A stretch of DNA of 64,000 bases, from the NCBI RefSeq assembly GCF_019104745.1, contig NZ_JAHRWL010000001.1, forward strand, positions 1,903,001 to 1,967,000. The letters are read 5' to 3'. The notes beneath the pieces were generated by a model. That model was given only the letters and a program-made list of their open reading frames with translations. It ran no database searches and was not told the DNA's origin. This DNA is from Thalassococcus arenae (GTDB lineage: Bacteria > Pseudomonadota > Alphaproteobacteria > Rhodobacterales > Rhodobacteraceae). The translations under genes were made by a program, and so were the position numbers. Shown here in pieces: positions 37,631 through 47,095 of this stretch. Positions within the stretch are counted from its first letter, which is position 1. Every line of letters begins with the position of its first letter.

Positions 37631-38683
37631 TCAGCAGGCCAAGTCAACGGGACGGCCGGTTCTCGATGACGCCTCGATGGCCGCGATCAGGTGGTGGGAG
37701 ACGAGCGCTTGGCGCCCGGTGACCATCGGTTTGCGACCGACGCGAATGGCATCGATGAAATCCGCGATAACGGCTTGATGCCATTCGTGCCTGCCGCCGG
37801 ACAGAGGCTTTACGCTTCCGGCTGTGCCATCCGCCGCTTCGATCTCGGTCCGTCCGTCGCGCCAAGAGATTTCGAGACCGTCTTTGCTGAGCCTCAGGCT
37901 CGCATTGTCGAAATGGAGCCGAATGACCTCGGTTCTGTGGGGGTACATGGCGGTGCTGGCGACGAATGATCCGACAGCCCCGTTTGCGAACCGCAAGCCC
38001 GCGACCGCGAAATCCTCTGCTTCCATTTCATGCAAGGGCGAGGTTGCCGTCATCGCCTGAACGCGCGTCACGGGGCCGGTCAAGCTCAGCGCCAGATCGA
38101 TGGAGTGTATTGCGTTCGTGATCATCACGCCGCCGCCGTCGCGGGCGTAGGTGCCGCGCCCAAGTTCGTCATAGTAGGATTGGTCGCGCCATAGCGGCAC
38201 TGCGATCTCGACCAGGCCGAGGTTTCCGAGCATTCCGCCCGCGACGTGGCGGGCTGCCGCGATCGACGGCTGCCTCATCCGGTGCTGGAACAGCACGCCA
38301 AGCGTCACGCCTTCACGCTCGCAGATCTCGACGACGTCCAGCGCTTCTTCCGGGGTGCGCGCGACCGGCTTTTCAAGAAGGATATGCGTTCCGGCCTTGG
38401 CGAGTTGTTCGATCACGCCTTTGCGCACGCTTGGGGGTGTTGCGACGATGGCCATCGAAATGGACGGGTCTGCGGCAACTGCCGAAAGATCGGCCGAGAA
38501 TTCCGGAGCCTGACCGTCATAATGTTCCGCGAGATGGCGCGCGCGTTCGGGCCTGCGCGAGACGATGGTTCTGAGCTGTGCCACGGAGTGCAGGCCGGAC
38601 AGGGCAGCCACATGGGTTCTGGCAATCATGCCGGCCCCTATCAGAGCCACCCCAACGCGCGCCCCGGCTACAGATTTCGCCAT
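37631..38683 (-). CDS. Gfo/Idh/MocA-family NAD(P)-dependent oxidoreductase
   Basis: A 350-residue oxidoreductase. The Rossmann start VGVALIGAGMIARTH, the ATPPSVRKGVIEQLA loop, the EKPVARTPEEALDV motif (catalytic Lys), and a C-terminal dimerisation domain with GGGVMITNAIHSIDLAL fit the family. Substrate is probably a sugar or inositol derivative; suhB nearby could link it to inositol use, but the two genes converge and are not one operon. Confidence 0.85.
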   Translation of the reverse strand: MAKSVAGARVGVALIGAGMIARTHVAALSGLHSVAQLRTIVSRRPERARHLAEHYDGQAPEFSADLSAVAADPSISMAIVATPPSVRKGVIEQLAKAGTHILLEKPVARTPEEALDVVEICEREGVTLGVLFQHRMRQPSIAAARHVAGGMLGNLGLVEIAVPLWRDQSYYDELGRGTYARDGGGVMITNAIHSIDLALSLTGPVTRVQAMTATSPLHEMEAEDFAVAGLRFANGAVGSFVASTAMYPHRTEVIRLHFDNASLRLSKDGLEISWRDGRTEIEAADGTAGSVKPLSGGRHEWHQAVIADFIDAIRVGRKPMVTGRQALVSHHLIAAIEASSRTGRPVDLAC

Positions 38684-38870
38684 TCTTCCGGTTCCCGTTT
38701 CCCCGCTCGGGATGTTTATCCGTCGATCGGGGCGGGGATGCCAGAACGCGCTGCCCTATTTCGGCGATATTCGCCTGTCAGCGGCGATCCAGACGCCGCG
38801 GAGCATCCCGCGAAACAGGTTCGAACCCGTCGACCGCGTTCCCGGATGTTGTCAGGCGGCGCGGCCGCGA

Positions 38871-39767
38871 TCATTCGAACACGCAGCCGCCATCGCCCAG
38901 CTGGTTGGGGCAGTTGACCGTGAAGACGGTGCAGGCCAGCGCGCGTTTCTTTTCGCATGTCATCTTGCACGAGCTGGGGTTCAGGGTGGGGCAGCTGAAT
39001 TCGCAGCAGTATTTCTGTTCGGCGCCGGGCACGGTGAAGATGTCGTTTACCGTGTGGCCGGCGGGCAGGTCGGGGCGGCGGTCGATCACCGTCGTCTGGC
39101 CCTTGAAGCGGCCCCGGCGTGGATCCGGGCCGGGGGCGAAGACCATCACGAATTGCGTGTGAACCGGCTTTTCCATCCGCGCCTGCGGCGCGCCGACCAG
39201 CCGGATGACGCCGCGGGTCGTCGCGAATTCGCCGGTTTCGTCGTGATGCGACGTCTGGAACAGCACGCGCCCGGGGCCATCGCCTGCGAAGGTCGAAAAC
39301 GAGGTCTGTTCCAGCCCGCCCGAACCGCCATGCTGGGCCGGTTCGGCATAGCGCAGCGCGATCTCGAGTGCTTGGCGGTTGCCGCCGATCCGGGCGGAGG
39401 TGGCGAATTCGGCGCCGGTCTCGACCATCACCGTGGTGCTTTCGATGGTCAGGTCGAAACCGCCGAACACCGCGAGCGGTGGCGGATTGGCGGGCGTGCC
39501 CCACCGCAGCTTGAGATCCCAGCCCCGCTTGGCCGCGGCGCGCCAGGTGCCGGCGCCGATATCGCCGGACAGGTTGAAATCGTAGGTGCCCTGGAACGAT
39601 CCGTCTCTTTCGTCGATCTGGCCGCGCATCGCGTAGGCGCTGTCACGACCGCCGCTGGTGCCGCGCGCGTCGATGGCGAAATCCACCGTTTCGGTCTGGG
39701 CAAGCGCCGCTGGGGCAAACGGGGTCAGGAAAGCCACGACAAGGGCCAGAATGCGGATGCTGAGCAT
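38871..39767 (-). CDS. Exported protein with Cys-rich C terminus, unknown
   Basis: A 298-residue exported protein with signal peptide (cut near ALA-QTE). The mature part is strand-rich (VDFAIDARGTSGG, SFQGTYDFNLSGDIGAG). The last 60 residues hold eight or more Cys (KYCCEFSCPTLNP, CKMTCEKKRALACTVF, NCPNQLGDGGCVFE), probably forming disulphides. No domain name is offered. AAGGAG stands before the ATG at 39767. Confidence 0.6.
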   Translation of the reverse strand: MLSIRILALVVAFLTPFAPAALAQTETVDFAIDARGTSGGRDSAYAMRGQIDERDGSFQGTYDFNLSGDIGAGTWRAAAKRGWDLKLRWGTPANPPPLAVFGGFDLTIESTTVMVETGAEFATSARIGGNRQALEIALRYAEPAQHGGSGGLEQTSFSTFAGDGPGRVLFQTSHHDETGEFATTRGVIRLVGAPQARMEKPVHTQFVMVFAPGPDPRRGRFKGQTTVIDRRPDLPAGHTVNDIFTVPGAEQKYCCEFSCPTLNPSSCKMTCEKKRALACTVFTVNCPNQLGDGGCVFE

Positions 39768-40121
39768 GGGTCACGCTCCTTCAAATGCGGTCTGTGGAAA
39801 GGAAAAACGGCGGGTCAATGGGACGGGTACTGAAATTCCGGTGCCGTCAGATTAGCAGAAAAGCACGAGAATTTCGACAGTGATAAACATGCAGGGGTTG
39901 TATCGAGGCGCGGGCGATCGGAAGACATCCGCCCAGTGCGATGTAGCGGGCGTTGCGGAGGCGACCCGGGCGCGGTGCCGCCCTGCCGATGGTGTTTTCC
40001 ACGCCGGGCGAGTTGCAACTTGAGATTGCGCAATCCAGCGGCCGCAAACGGTGATAGGATATTCTGACATTATTATGTGAGTCGCGCACCGGCTTGCCGG
40101 CCGCGGCCGGAAAGGATTGTC
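39768..40121. other. 354-bp intergenic region before the LGFP gene
   Basis: No gene is supported. It must carry divergent promoters for the Cys-rich exported gene and the LGFP gene. Its right part is AT-richer, with a TTGCGCAA palindrome and a small inverted repeat ACAT-TATT-ATGT (about 40063-40080). No -35/-10 pair was good enough to call. AAAGGA stands six bases before the ATG at 40122. Confidence 0.4.
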
Positions 40122-41291
40122 ATGTCAGAGATTGATACCAAGTATGCCGCCCTGGGCGGCGCGTCGGGATTCCTGGGCGCCCCCGAGGGCCCCGAGAAAT
40201 CCACCCCCGACAAGGTCGGCCGGTTCCGCCACTACAAGCACGGGTCGATCTACTGGCACCCGCTGACCGGCGCGCACGAGGTGCACGGGCTGATCCGGGC
40301 CAAATGGGCCAAGCTGGGTTGGGAAAAGTCGTTTCTGGGTTATCCCAAGACCGACGAGACCGACAGCAGCGGCGGCGCCAAGGGGCGGTTCAACCTGTTC
40401 CAGGGCGGCGCGATCACCTGGAAAAGCGGTGCCGACGAGGCGTTCGAGACCCACGGCGCGATCCGCAGCAAGTTCGGGCAAATGGGGTTCGAGGCGGGGT
40501 TCCTGGGCTATCCCACCACCGACGAGACCAAGACCCCGGACAAGGTGGGCCGGTTCAACCATTTCGAGGGCGGCTCGATCTACTGGAAGCCGACGATCTC
40601 GGCGCATGAGGTGCACGGGCTGATCCGTGGGCTGTGGCAGTCGCAGGGCTGGGAAAAGGGCGAGCTGGGCTATCCGATCTCGGACGAATTGCCGGCGTTC
40701 AAGGGCTCGAAACACCGGTTCAACGATTTCGAGAACGGCGTGGCGTACTGGAAGCATGGCAGCAAGAAGGCGGTGCCGTTGTCCAAGTTCGTGCTGTTCG
40801 ACGCCAGCCGCACCGCAGCCGAGATGGTCGCGTCGATCTCGGAGGCCATACTGCCGGAGATCAAGAAGGACGACCGGATCTACATCAAGAGCGGCCCCAA
40901 GCTGACCGGGGTGACGGATTATGCCTGGAACGGCGCGCGGGTGCGCAACCGGCTGTACAAGATCCATGTCGGAGGCGGTATCGATGTCTCGGCTCTGCCG
41001 GACCCGACATTCACCATCGACTTTCTGATCGGGGTCGATTTCAACCGCGAGAAAAAGCAGATCTGGACCTACCTGGACAGTGCCAAGTTCCATGCGCATG
41101 TGCCGTTTCCGACGTCGATCGGCCTGGACGCCAGCGAGATCACCGGCAAGATCAAGAAGGCGCTGGACCCGCTGGTGGGCAAGCCGCAGGGCATGACCAC
41201 GATCAGCGAGAACAAGGCGCATATCCTGTCGGTCAAGGTGATGAAGAACGGCGACCTGAATACCTACCTGGTGCCGCTGGCGGATGCCTAG
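40122..41291 (+). CDS. LGFP-repeat protein without a signal peptide
   Basis: A 389-residue protein. The first 215 residues hold four LGFP repeats (LGAPEG..., LGYPKTDE, LGYPTTDE, LGYPISDE), each with GRF..F.GG.I.W and a HEVHG.I... linker. LGFP repeats usually anchor secreted mycolyltransferases or hydrolases to cell wall. The C-terminal 170 residues are a distinct beta-rich domain (FVLFDASRTAAEMVASISEAI, FTIDFLIGVDFNREKKQIW). No export signal is present, which is unusual for LGFP proteins. It stands alone between divergent and convergent neighbours. Confidence 0.8.
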   Translation: MSEIDTKYAALGGASGFLGAPEGPEKSTPDKVGRFRHYKHGSIYWHPLTGAHEVHGLIRAKWAKLGWEKSFLGYPKTDETDSSGGAKGRFNLFQGGAITWKSGADEAFETHGAIRSKFGQMGFEAGFLGYPTTDETKTPDKVGRFNHFEGGSIYWKPTISAHEVHGLIRGLWQSQGWEKGELGYPISDELPAFKGSKHRFNDFENGVAYWKHGSKKAVPLSKFVLFDASRTAAEMVASISEAILPEIKKDDRIYIKSGPKLTGVTDYAWNGARVRNRLYKIHVGGGIDVSALPDPTFTIDFLIGVDFNREKKQIWTYLDSAKFHAHVPFPTSIGLDASEITGKIKKALDPLVGKPQGMTTISENKAHILSVKVMKNGDLNTYLVPLADA

Positions 41292-41302
41292 GATGTGGCG
41301 GG

Positions 41303-41671
41303 CTAGCGGTCGGAGGGGTGGTTGACGCCGTCGGTCCAGCCCAGCGGTTCGAAATCGCGCGGCTCGGTGCCGTCGATGGCGTAGAGATTGACGCCGATAT
41401 CGTTGGGCGCGGCTCGACGATGGTGGAACAGGTAGATGCCGCAGGTCTTGCAGAAGTAGTGTTTCGCGGTCTTCGTGCCCCATTGATAAAGCGTCAGGTT
41501 GTCGGCGCCGCGGACGACCTGCACGCCGCCTTGCGGCGCGCTGACCGTGGGCTGGGCGCGGCGGCGGCAATAGGAACAGTCGCAGCGCCGGGCGCTGGAC
41601 AGTGGTGCCGACAGCGTCACGCGCAGTTCCACGGCGCCGCAATGGCAGGTGGCCCTGACGGGATCGGTCAT
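41303..41671 (-). CDS. GFA-family (CENP-V) zinc protein
   Basis: A 122-residue protein with the GFA metal motifs: CHCGAVE near the start, CDCSYCRRR, and CKTCGIYLFHH. The family includes glutathione-dependent formaldehyde-activating enzyme and many of unknown substrate. The ATG overlaps the stop of the rhomboid gene (ATGA), so the two are co-translated. Confidence 0.85.
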   Translation of the reverse strand: MTDPVRATCHCGAVELRVTLSAPLSSARRCDCSYCRRRAQPTVSAPQGGVQVVRGADNLTLYQWGTKTAKHYFCKTCGIYLFHHRRAAPNDIGVNLYAIDGTEPRDFEPLGWTDGVNHPSDR

Positions 41672-42408
41672 CGCCGGATCCGCGGGATGCGGCTGCGCTG
41701 CAGGGTATAGCGCGCCTCGGGGTGGGGCGGGTGGCCTTCGGTGCGCGCCCAGAAGGCCGGTCCGCCCTTGCGCAGCCAGACCGGCAGCGCCAGCACCAGC
41801 CCGGCGACGAAGCCGCCGGCATGGGCCCAATAGGCGACGCCGCCCTGGCCCGCAGGCGTGCCGAACCCGCCGAACAGCTGCATGCCGAACCACAGCCCCA
41901 GCATGATCCAGGCCGGGATCGGCAGCACGCGGAAGATCACCACCAGGATGATCAGCACGTCGACCCGGGCCTTGGGGAACATCAGCAGATAGCCGCCCAT
42001 CACCCCGGCGATGGCGCCCGAGGCGCCCACGGTGGGCACCGGCGAGAACGGCTCGGACAGGTAATGCACCGCGCCCGCCGCCAACCCGCTGGCCAGGTAG
42101 AACAGCGCAAAGCCGGCATGGCCCATCTCGTCCTCGATATTGTCGCCGAAGATGAACAGGAACAGCATGTTGCCCGCGATGTGCATCAGCCCGCCATGCA
42201 GGAACATCGAGGTCAGGAAACCGGCATAGCCGTCGCCCTGGCTGACCAGCGCGGGGATCAGCGCGTATTCGGCGAAAAAGCCGTTGAGCGCGCGGGGGTT
42301 CGAGAACAGCGCCCAGTAGCTGAGGAACACCACCACGTTGGCGGCGATCAGCGCGTAGGTGACATAGGGCACGCGGCCCGAGGGGTTGTGATCGCGGATC
42401 GGGAACAT
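41668..42408 (-). CDS. Rhomboid-family intramembrane serine protease
   Basis: A 246-residue membrane protein with six helices. The catalytic Ser is in GASGAIAGVMGGYLL, His in YWAHAGGFVAG, and oxyanion-side residues in FLHGGLMHIAGNMLFL. Rhomboids cut membrane-spanning substrates. The start lies about 50 bp after putA with a hairpin between (42421-42449). Confidence 0.9.
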   Translation of the reverse strand: MFPIRDHNPSGRVPYVTYALIAANVVVFLSYWALFSNPRALNGFFAEYALIPALVSQGDGYAGFLTSMFLHGGLMHIAGNMLFLFIFGDNIEDEMGHAGFALFYLASGLAAGAVHYLSEPFSPVPTVGASGAIAGVMGGYLLMFPKARVDVLIILVVIFRVLPIPAWIMLGLWFGMQLFGGFGTPAGQGGVAYWAHAGGFVAGLVLALPVWLRKGGPAFWARTEGHPPHPEARYTLQRSRIPRIRR

Positions 42409-42420
42409 GCGGTGGAGAGT

Positions 42421-42449
42421 GGCACCCTGACGCCCGGCGTCAAGGTGCC
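42421..42449. terminator. Stem-loop between putA and the rhomboid gene
   Basis: GGCACC-c-TGACG / CGTCA-a-GGTGCC around a 5-nt loop lies 8 bp after the putA stop. The stem is 11 bp with one mismatch. On the minus strand no T-run follows, so it may be a weak terminator or an mRNA 3'-end protector. Confidence 0.5.
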
Positions 42450-42456
42450 AGCCGCG

Positions 42457-45400
42457 TTATCGTGTGCCGTCCAGCAATTCGGCATTGCCGCCCGAGGCGG
42501 TGGTGTCGATGCAGACATGGCGTTCCGATAGCGCGTGCCCAGCATCCGGCGCGCCGGTGATCAGCGTCAGGATCGGGCCGGGTCGCGCGGCCAGTGCGGT
42601 GCGCAGGGCGCGGGCGGTCGGCTCGTCGCCCCACCAGAGCACCGCCGAGATACCGGGCCGGTCGGTCAGCGCGGCGGGGTCGATCTGCTCGGGGCCGGTT
42701 TCGGCGCGGCCGCCAAGCGACTCGACGGCCTTGCGCTGCGCCTGCATCGCGTCCTTGCCGGGGCCAAGGCAGAGAACCGGCGGACGCGGCGCGGTGGAAT
42801 AGAGATTGGCCTCGCCCGTCGGTCCGGGCAGGCGGGTGGTCTGCGGTTCGGCGCTGGCGGTGCGGTTTCGGTCGTGGCGACGGAAGCGGTCGACATAAAG
42901 CGGCCCGCCGGCCTTGGGGCCGGTGCCCGACAGGCCTTCGCCGCCGAAGGGCTGGCTGCCGACGATGGCGCCGATCTGGTTGCGGTTCACATAGGCATTG
43001 CCGGCATGGATGCGGTCGGTGACGTATTGCACGCGGTCGTCGATCCGGGTCTGAAGCCCGAAGGTCAGCCCGTAACCGGTGGCGTTGATCGCGTCGATGA
43101 CCTTGTCCAGTTGCTGGGCCTTGAAAGTGGCGACGTGCAGGACCGGGCCGAAGATCTCGCGTTCCAGATCGGCGATGCCCGAGACGCGGATCAGCGTGGG
43201 CGGCACGAAATGGCCCGCCGCCGGGGTCGGGTAGGTCTTGATGACCCGGCCCTCGGCTTGTGCCCTGGCTATGTGGGCCTTGATGCCTGCCGCGGCCTCG
43301 GCGTCGATGGCGGGGCCGATATCGGTGGTCAGCGCCCAGGGATCGGCGATGGAGAGCGCGTCCATGGCGCCGGTCAGCATCTCGGTCAGGGTGTCGGCGA
43401 TGTCTTCCTGCACGTAGAGGCAACGCAGGGCGGAACAGCGCTGGCCCGCCGACTGGAAGGCGGATTCGACGATGGCGCGGACCGCCTGTTCGGGCAGGGC
43501 GGTGCTGTCGACGATCATCGCGTTCAGCCCGCCGGTTTCGGCGATGAAGGGCGCCCCGGGGTCGAGATTGGCGGCGATGGCGCGGTGGATGATCTGGGCG
43601 GTTTCGGTCGAGCCGGTGAAGGCGACGCCGTCGATGCCCGGGTTCGCGGTCAGCGCCGCGCCCACGTCGCCGGCGCCGGGCAGCAGGTGCAGGGCCGTGG
43701 CGGGCACCCCGGCCTGGTGCAGCAGTTCCACGGCGCGATGCGCGATCAGCGGGGTCTGTTCGGCGGGCTTGGCCAGAACCGCGTTGCCGGCGGCCAGCGC
43801 CGCGGCGATCTGGCCGGTGAAGATCGCCAGCGGAAAGTTCCACGGGCTGATGCAGGCCACCCGGCCCAGTGGCGGGGCACCGTCGGCCTGGGTGGCGTAG
43901 TAGCGCAGGAAATCCACCGCCTCGCGCAGTTCGGCCACGGCGTCCAGCAGGGTCTTGCCGGCCTCGCGGTGCAGCAGCGCGAACAGCTCGCCGAAATGCG
44001 ATTCATACAGATCGGCGGCGGCGTTCAGCGCGGCGGCACGATCGGCAGGCGCGGCATCCCAGGGGCGGGCCGCGGCGCAGGCGGCGGCCACGGTTTCGGG
44101 CGTTGCCCAGGTGATCCGGCCCACGGTGTCGCCCGGATCGGCGGGGTTCACGACAGCGGCCGTCTGGCCCGGTTTGGCGCCCTTCGCCGTCAGCGGCGCG
44201 GCCTGCCATGCGTGGCCGCGGAACGGATCGCGGGCGGCGTCGATGGCGGCCAGGGTGGGCCGGTGGGTCAGGTCGAAGCCCTGTGAATTGACGCGCTCGG
44301 GCTGGAACAGCTGCGGCCCGGTGGGCAGCGGCGGCGGGGTCGGGGCGTCGAAGGGATCGGCGGCGACCAGTTCGGGCGGGACGTCTTCGTCGACCACCTG
44401 GTTGACGAAGCTGGAATTGGCGCCGTTTTCCAGCAGCCGCCGGACCAGGTAGGCCAGCAGGTCGCGATGGGCGCCGACCGGCGCATAGATGCGGCAGCGC
44501 GTGCCCTCGGCCTTGCGCACCAGGTCGTGCAGGGTTTCGCCCATGCCGTGCAGGCGCTGGAATTCGTAAGTCGCCGGGTCGCCCGCCATGTGCAGGATCG
44601 CCGCCGCGGTATGGGCGTTGTGGGTGGCGAATTGCGGGTAGATGCGGTCGGTCATGCCCAGAAGCTTGCGGGCATTGGCGATGTAGCTGATGTCGGTGGC
44701 GGGCTTGGCGGTGAAGACCGGAAAACCGTTCAGCCCCAGCACCTGGGCGCGCTTGATTTCGGTATCCCAATAGGCGCCCTTGACCAGCCGCACCATGATG
44801 CGGCGGTCGAGCCGGCTGGCGGTTTCATACAGCCAGTCGATCACGTCGCCGGCGCGCTGGCCATAGGCCTGCACCACCACGCCGAAACCGTCCCAGCCGG
44901 CCAGCGCGGGTTCTTCCAGCACCGCCTCGATCACGTCGAGCGACAGCGACAGGCGGTCGGATTCCTCGGCATCGACGTTCAGGCCGATGCGCGCGGATTT
45001 GGCCAGCAGCGCCAGGGTGCGCAGGCGCGGCATCAGGTGGGCCATGACGTCGGCGCGCTTGGCTTCCTCGTAGCGCGCATACAGCGCCGACAACTTGACC
45101 GAGATGCCGGGATTGGTGCGGATGTCGTTGCCGCGGGCGGCCTCGGCGATGGCGCCGATGGCGCGGGAATAGGACAGGTGATAGCGGGCGGCGTCGGCCT
45201 CGGTGCGGGCGGCTTCGCCCAGCATGTCGTAGCTGTAGGTATAGCCCTTGGCCTCTTGCACGGCGCCGCGTTTCATCGCCGCCTGGATCGTCTCGCCCAG
45301 CACGAATTGCGCGCCCATTTCCTTCATCGCGCGGCCCACGGCGGTGCGGATCACCGGCTCGCCCAGCCGCTTGATGGCGCCGCGCAGATGGCCGACGGGA

Positions 45401-45816
45401 CCGGGGGCTTCGTCCTTGAGCACCTTGCCGGTCAGCATCAGCGCCCAGGTCGAGGCATTGACCAGCGGCGAGGTCGAGCGGCCCAGGTGGCGGCCCCAGT
45501 CGGACGGCGCGATCTTGTCCTCGATCAGCGCGTCGATCGTGTCGGCATCGGGCACCCGCAGCAGCGCTTCGGCCAGGCACATCAGCGCGATGCCTTCGTC
45601 GGTGGAAAGGCCGTATTCGGCCAGGAAGACCTCCATCAGGCCGGGGCGGGTGGTGTCGCGGATATCGCGCACCAGCGCCGCGCCGCGCGCGCAGATTGCG
45701 GCACGGTCATCTTCGCTCAGCCCGGCAGCAGCGCGCAGATGGGCGACGGTCTCGGCTTCGTTGGCATAGGTCGTCTCGTCGATCCGGGCGCGCAGGTCGG
45801 ACAGGTCTTTGGGCAT
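42457..45816 (-). CDS. putA: Bifunctional proline dehydrogenase / P5C dehydrogenase
   Basis: A 1119-residue PutA. The proline dehydrogenase barrel (about 70-450) shows RLVKGAYWDTEIKRAQ and RDLLAYLVRRLLE. The aldehyde dehydrogenase domain (about 500-1000) has GQRCSALRCLYVQ with the catalytic Cys, FTGSTETAQII and GGEGLSGTGPKAGGP. It oxidises proline to glutamate in two steps with FAD and NAD+. There is no N-terminal ribbon-helix-helix, so control probably falls to the divergent Lrp-type regulator. CGGAGGA precedes the ATG at 45816. Confidence 0.96.
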   Translation of the reverse strand: MPKDLSDLRARIDETTYANEAETVAHLRAAAGLSEDDRAAICARGAALVRDIRDTTRPGLMEVFLAEYGLSTDEGIALMCLAEALLRVPDADTIDALIEDKIAPSDWGRHLGRSTSPLVNASTWALMLTGKVLKDEAPGPVGHLRGAIKRLGEPVIRTAVGRAMKEMGAQFVLGETIQAAMKRGAVQEAKGYTYSYDMLGEAARTEADAARYHLSYSRAIGAIAEAARGNDIRTNPGISVKLSALYARYEEAKRADVMAHLMPRLRTLALLAKSARIGLNVDAEESDRLSLSLDVIEAVLEEPALAGWDGFGVVVQAYGQRAGDVIDWLYETASRLDRRIMVRLVKGAYWDTEIKRAQVLGLNGFPVFTAKPATDISYIANARKLLGMTDRIYPQFATHNAHTAAAILHMAGDPATYEFQRLHGMGETLHDLVRKAEGTRCRIYAPVGAHRDLLAYLVRRLLENGANSSFVNQVVDEDVPPELVAADPFDAPTPPPLPTGPQLFQPERVNSQGFDLTHRPTLAAIDAARDPFRGHAWQAAPLTAKGAKPGQTAAVVNPADPGDTVGRITWATPETVAAACAAARPWDAAPADRAAALNAAADLYESHFGELFALLHREAGKTLLDAVAELREAVDFLRYYATQADGAPPLGRVACISPWNFPLAIFTGQIAAALAAGNAVLAKPAEQTPLIAHRAVELLHQAGVPATALHLLPGAGDVGAALTANPGIDGVAFTGSTETAQIIHRAIAANLDPGAPFIAETGGLNAMIVDSTALPEQAVRAIVESAFQSAGQRCSALRCLYVQEDIADTLTEMLTGAMDALSIADPWALTTDIGPAIDAEAAAGIKAHIARAQAEGRVIKTYPTPAAGHFVPPTLIRVSGIADLEREIFGPVLHVATFKAQQLDKVIDAINATGYGLTFGLQTRIDDRVQYVTDRIHAGNAYVNRNQIGAIVGSQPFGGEGLSGTGPKAGGPLYVDRFRRHDRNRTASAEPQTTRLPGPTGEANLYSTAPRPPVLCLGPGKDAMQAQRKAVESLGGRAETGPEQIDPAALTDRPGISAVLWWGDEPTARALRTALAARPGPILTLITGAPDAGHALSERHVCIDTTASGGNAELLDGTR

Positions 45817-45829
45817 GGTTTCCTCCGGG

Positions 45830-45872
45830 ATGATGCGCTATCATATCGTGGGGGATGCGGGCGATCTGCCCG
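45830..45872. promoter_or_regulatory. Inverted repeats in the putA/regulator intergenic region
   Basis: ATGAT-GCGCT-ATCAT (45830-45844) and CGGGC-GATCT-GCCCG (45858-45872) lie in the 104-bp gap between putA and the divergent Lrp-type gene. Either could be the site of that regulator. Both are short, so this is only a candidate. Confidence 0.35.
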
Positions 45873-45920
45873 ATGATGATTTATTTGGCGGTTCAAACGC
45901 TGAAAGCGGGGGGAATTTGC

Positions 45921-46397
45921 ATGCAATTCGACCTGAACGATCTGGACCGGTTCGACCAGGCGATTCTGCGGGTGCTGGCCGAGGAAGGGCGGATTTCGAT
46001 CACCGAGCTTGCGCGGCGCATCGGCCTGTCGAAATCGCCCACGCAGGCGCGGCTGCGGCGCCTGGAGGACGACGGCGTGATCCGCGGCTATCGCGCCATC
46101 CTGGACCCGATCCGGCTGGGGCTGGACCATGTCGCGTTTGTCGAGGTCAAGCTGACCGATACCCGGGAAGCGGCGCTGGAGGCATTCAACCGCGCGGTGG
46201 CGAAGATCGCCGAGATCGAGCAGGCACATCTGATCGCCGGCAATTTCGATTACCTGCTCAAGGTGCGCACCGCCGACATGCCGTCCTATCGGCGGGTGCT
46301 GGCCGAAAAGATCTCGACCCTGCCGCATGTGTCTTCGACGTCGACCTATGTGGCGATGCAGGCGGTCAAGGATGACGGTCTCGCCGAAGTGACTTGA
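45921..46397 (+). CDS. putR: Lrp/AsnC-family regulator, PutR-type
   Basis: A 158-residue Lrp/AsnC protein: HTH (LDRFDQAILRVLAEEGRISITELARRIGL) and RAM effector domain (HVAFVEVKLTDTREAALEAF, LIAGNFDYLLKV). It is divergent from putA, the arrangement of PutR, the proline-responsive activator of putA in alphaproteobacteria. The ATG at 45921 puts MQFDLNDLDRFDQ at the start, typical of the group. Confidence 0.85.
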   Translation: MQFDLNDLDRFDQAILRVLAEEGRISITELARRIGLSKSPTQARLRRLEDDGVIRGYRAILDPIRLGLDHVAFVEVKLTDTREAALEAFNRAVAKIAEIEQAHLIAGNFDYLLKVRTADMPSYRRVLAEKISTLPHVSSTSTYVAMQAVKDDGLAEVT

Positions 46398-46427
46398 CCG
46401 GGCGCGGTTTCCGGCCACCATTTCGGC

Positions 46428-46970
46428 ATGAAACATGTCGCTCTTGCCCTGATGCTGGGCGCCTCGCCCGTGCTGGCGGATGGTTGCCCCGAAGCCCCCG
46501 ACCATTCCGAGGCGCTGGCGGCGCTGTTCGACGAACTGGCCCTGGCCCGCACCGACATGGAAGCGCGGGTGATCTCGAACCGGTTCTGGGAATTCTGGGC
46601 CGACGCGCCGGACGAACCCAGCCAGGCCATGCTGGACGAGGGCATGCGGGCGCGGGCGGCGTTTGATTTCCTGCGCGCGATCGAGCGGTTCGACAAGCTG
46701 GTCGCCTACTGCCCGTTCTACGCCGAGGGCTACAACCAGCGTGCCTTCGTCAACTTCCTGCGCGAGGATTACGAGGCGGCCCTGCCCGATCTCGACCGGA
46801 CGCTGGAGATCAACCCCGAACATGTCGGCGCGCTGTCCGGCAAGGCGCTGACGCTGCTGGCGCTTGGCCGCGAAGAGGAAGGCCAGGCGGCCCTGCGCGC
46901 GGCCCTGGCGCTGAACCCCTGGCTGAGCGAGCGATTCCTGCTGAAGGAAGAACCCGGCCAGAAGCTGTGA
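46428..46970 (+). CDS. Exported TPR-repeat protein
   Basis: A 180-residue exported protein with signal peptide (cut near VLA-DGC). Three TPR-like helix pairs follow (RAIERFDKLVAYCPFYAEGYN, EDYEAALPDLDRTLEINPEH, REEEGQAALRAALALNPWLS). TPR proteins of this size work as periplasmic scaffolds. It starts 30 bp after putR, perhaps read through from it. Confidence 0.75.
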   Translation: MKHVALALMLGASPVLADGCPEAPDHSEALAALFDELALARTDMEARVISNRFWEFWADAPDEPSQAMLDEGMRARAAFDFLRAIERFDKLVAYCPFYAEGYNQRAFVNFLREDYEAALPDLDRTLEINPEHVGALSGKALTLLALGREEEGQAALRAALALNPWLSERFLLKEEPGQKL

Positions 46971-47011
46971 GCGGTTTACACCGCCGCGCCGCCGCGCCAC
47001 ATTCTGCCCGC

Positions 47012-47095
47012 GCCCGCGTGGTGGAATGGTAGACACAGGGGACTTAAAATCCCCAGGCTTTGGCCGTGCCGGTTCGAGTCCGGCCGCGGGTACCA
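47012..47095 (+). tRNA. tRNA-Leu (anticodon TAA)
   Basis: An 84-nt cloverleaf of class II size with a variable arm. Acceptor GCCCGCG/CGCGGGT, anticodon stem GGGGA/TCCCC with loop CTTAAAA (anticodon TAA), T loop TTCGAGT, CCA encoded. Confidence 0.92.
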
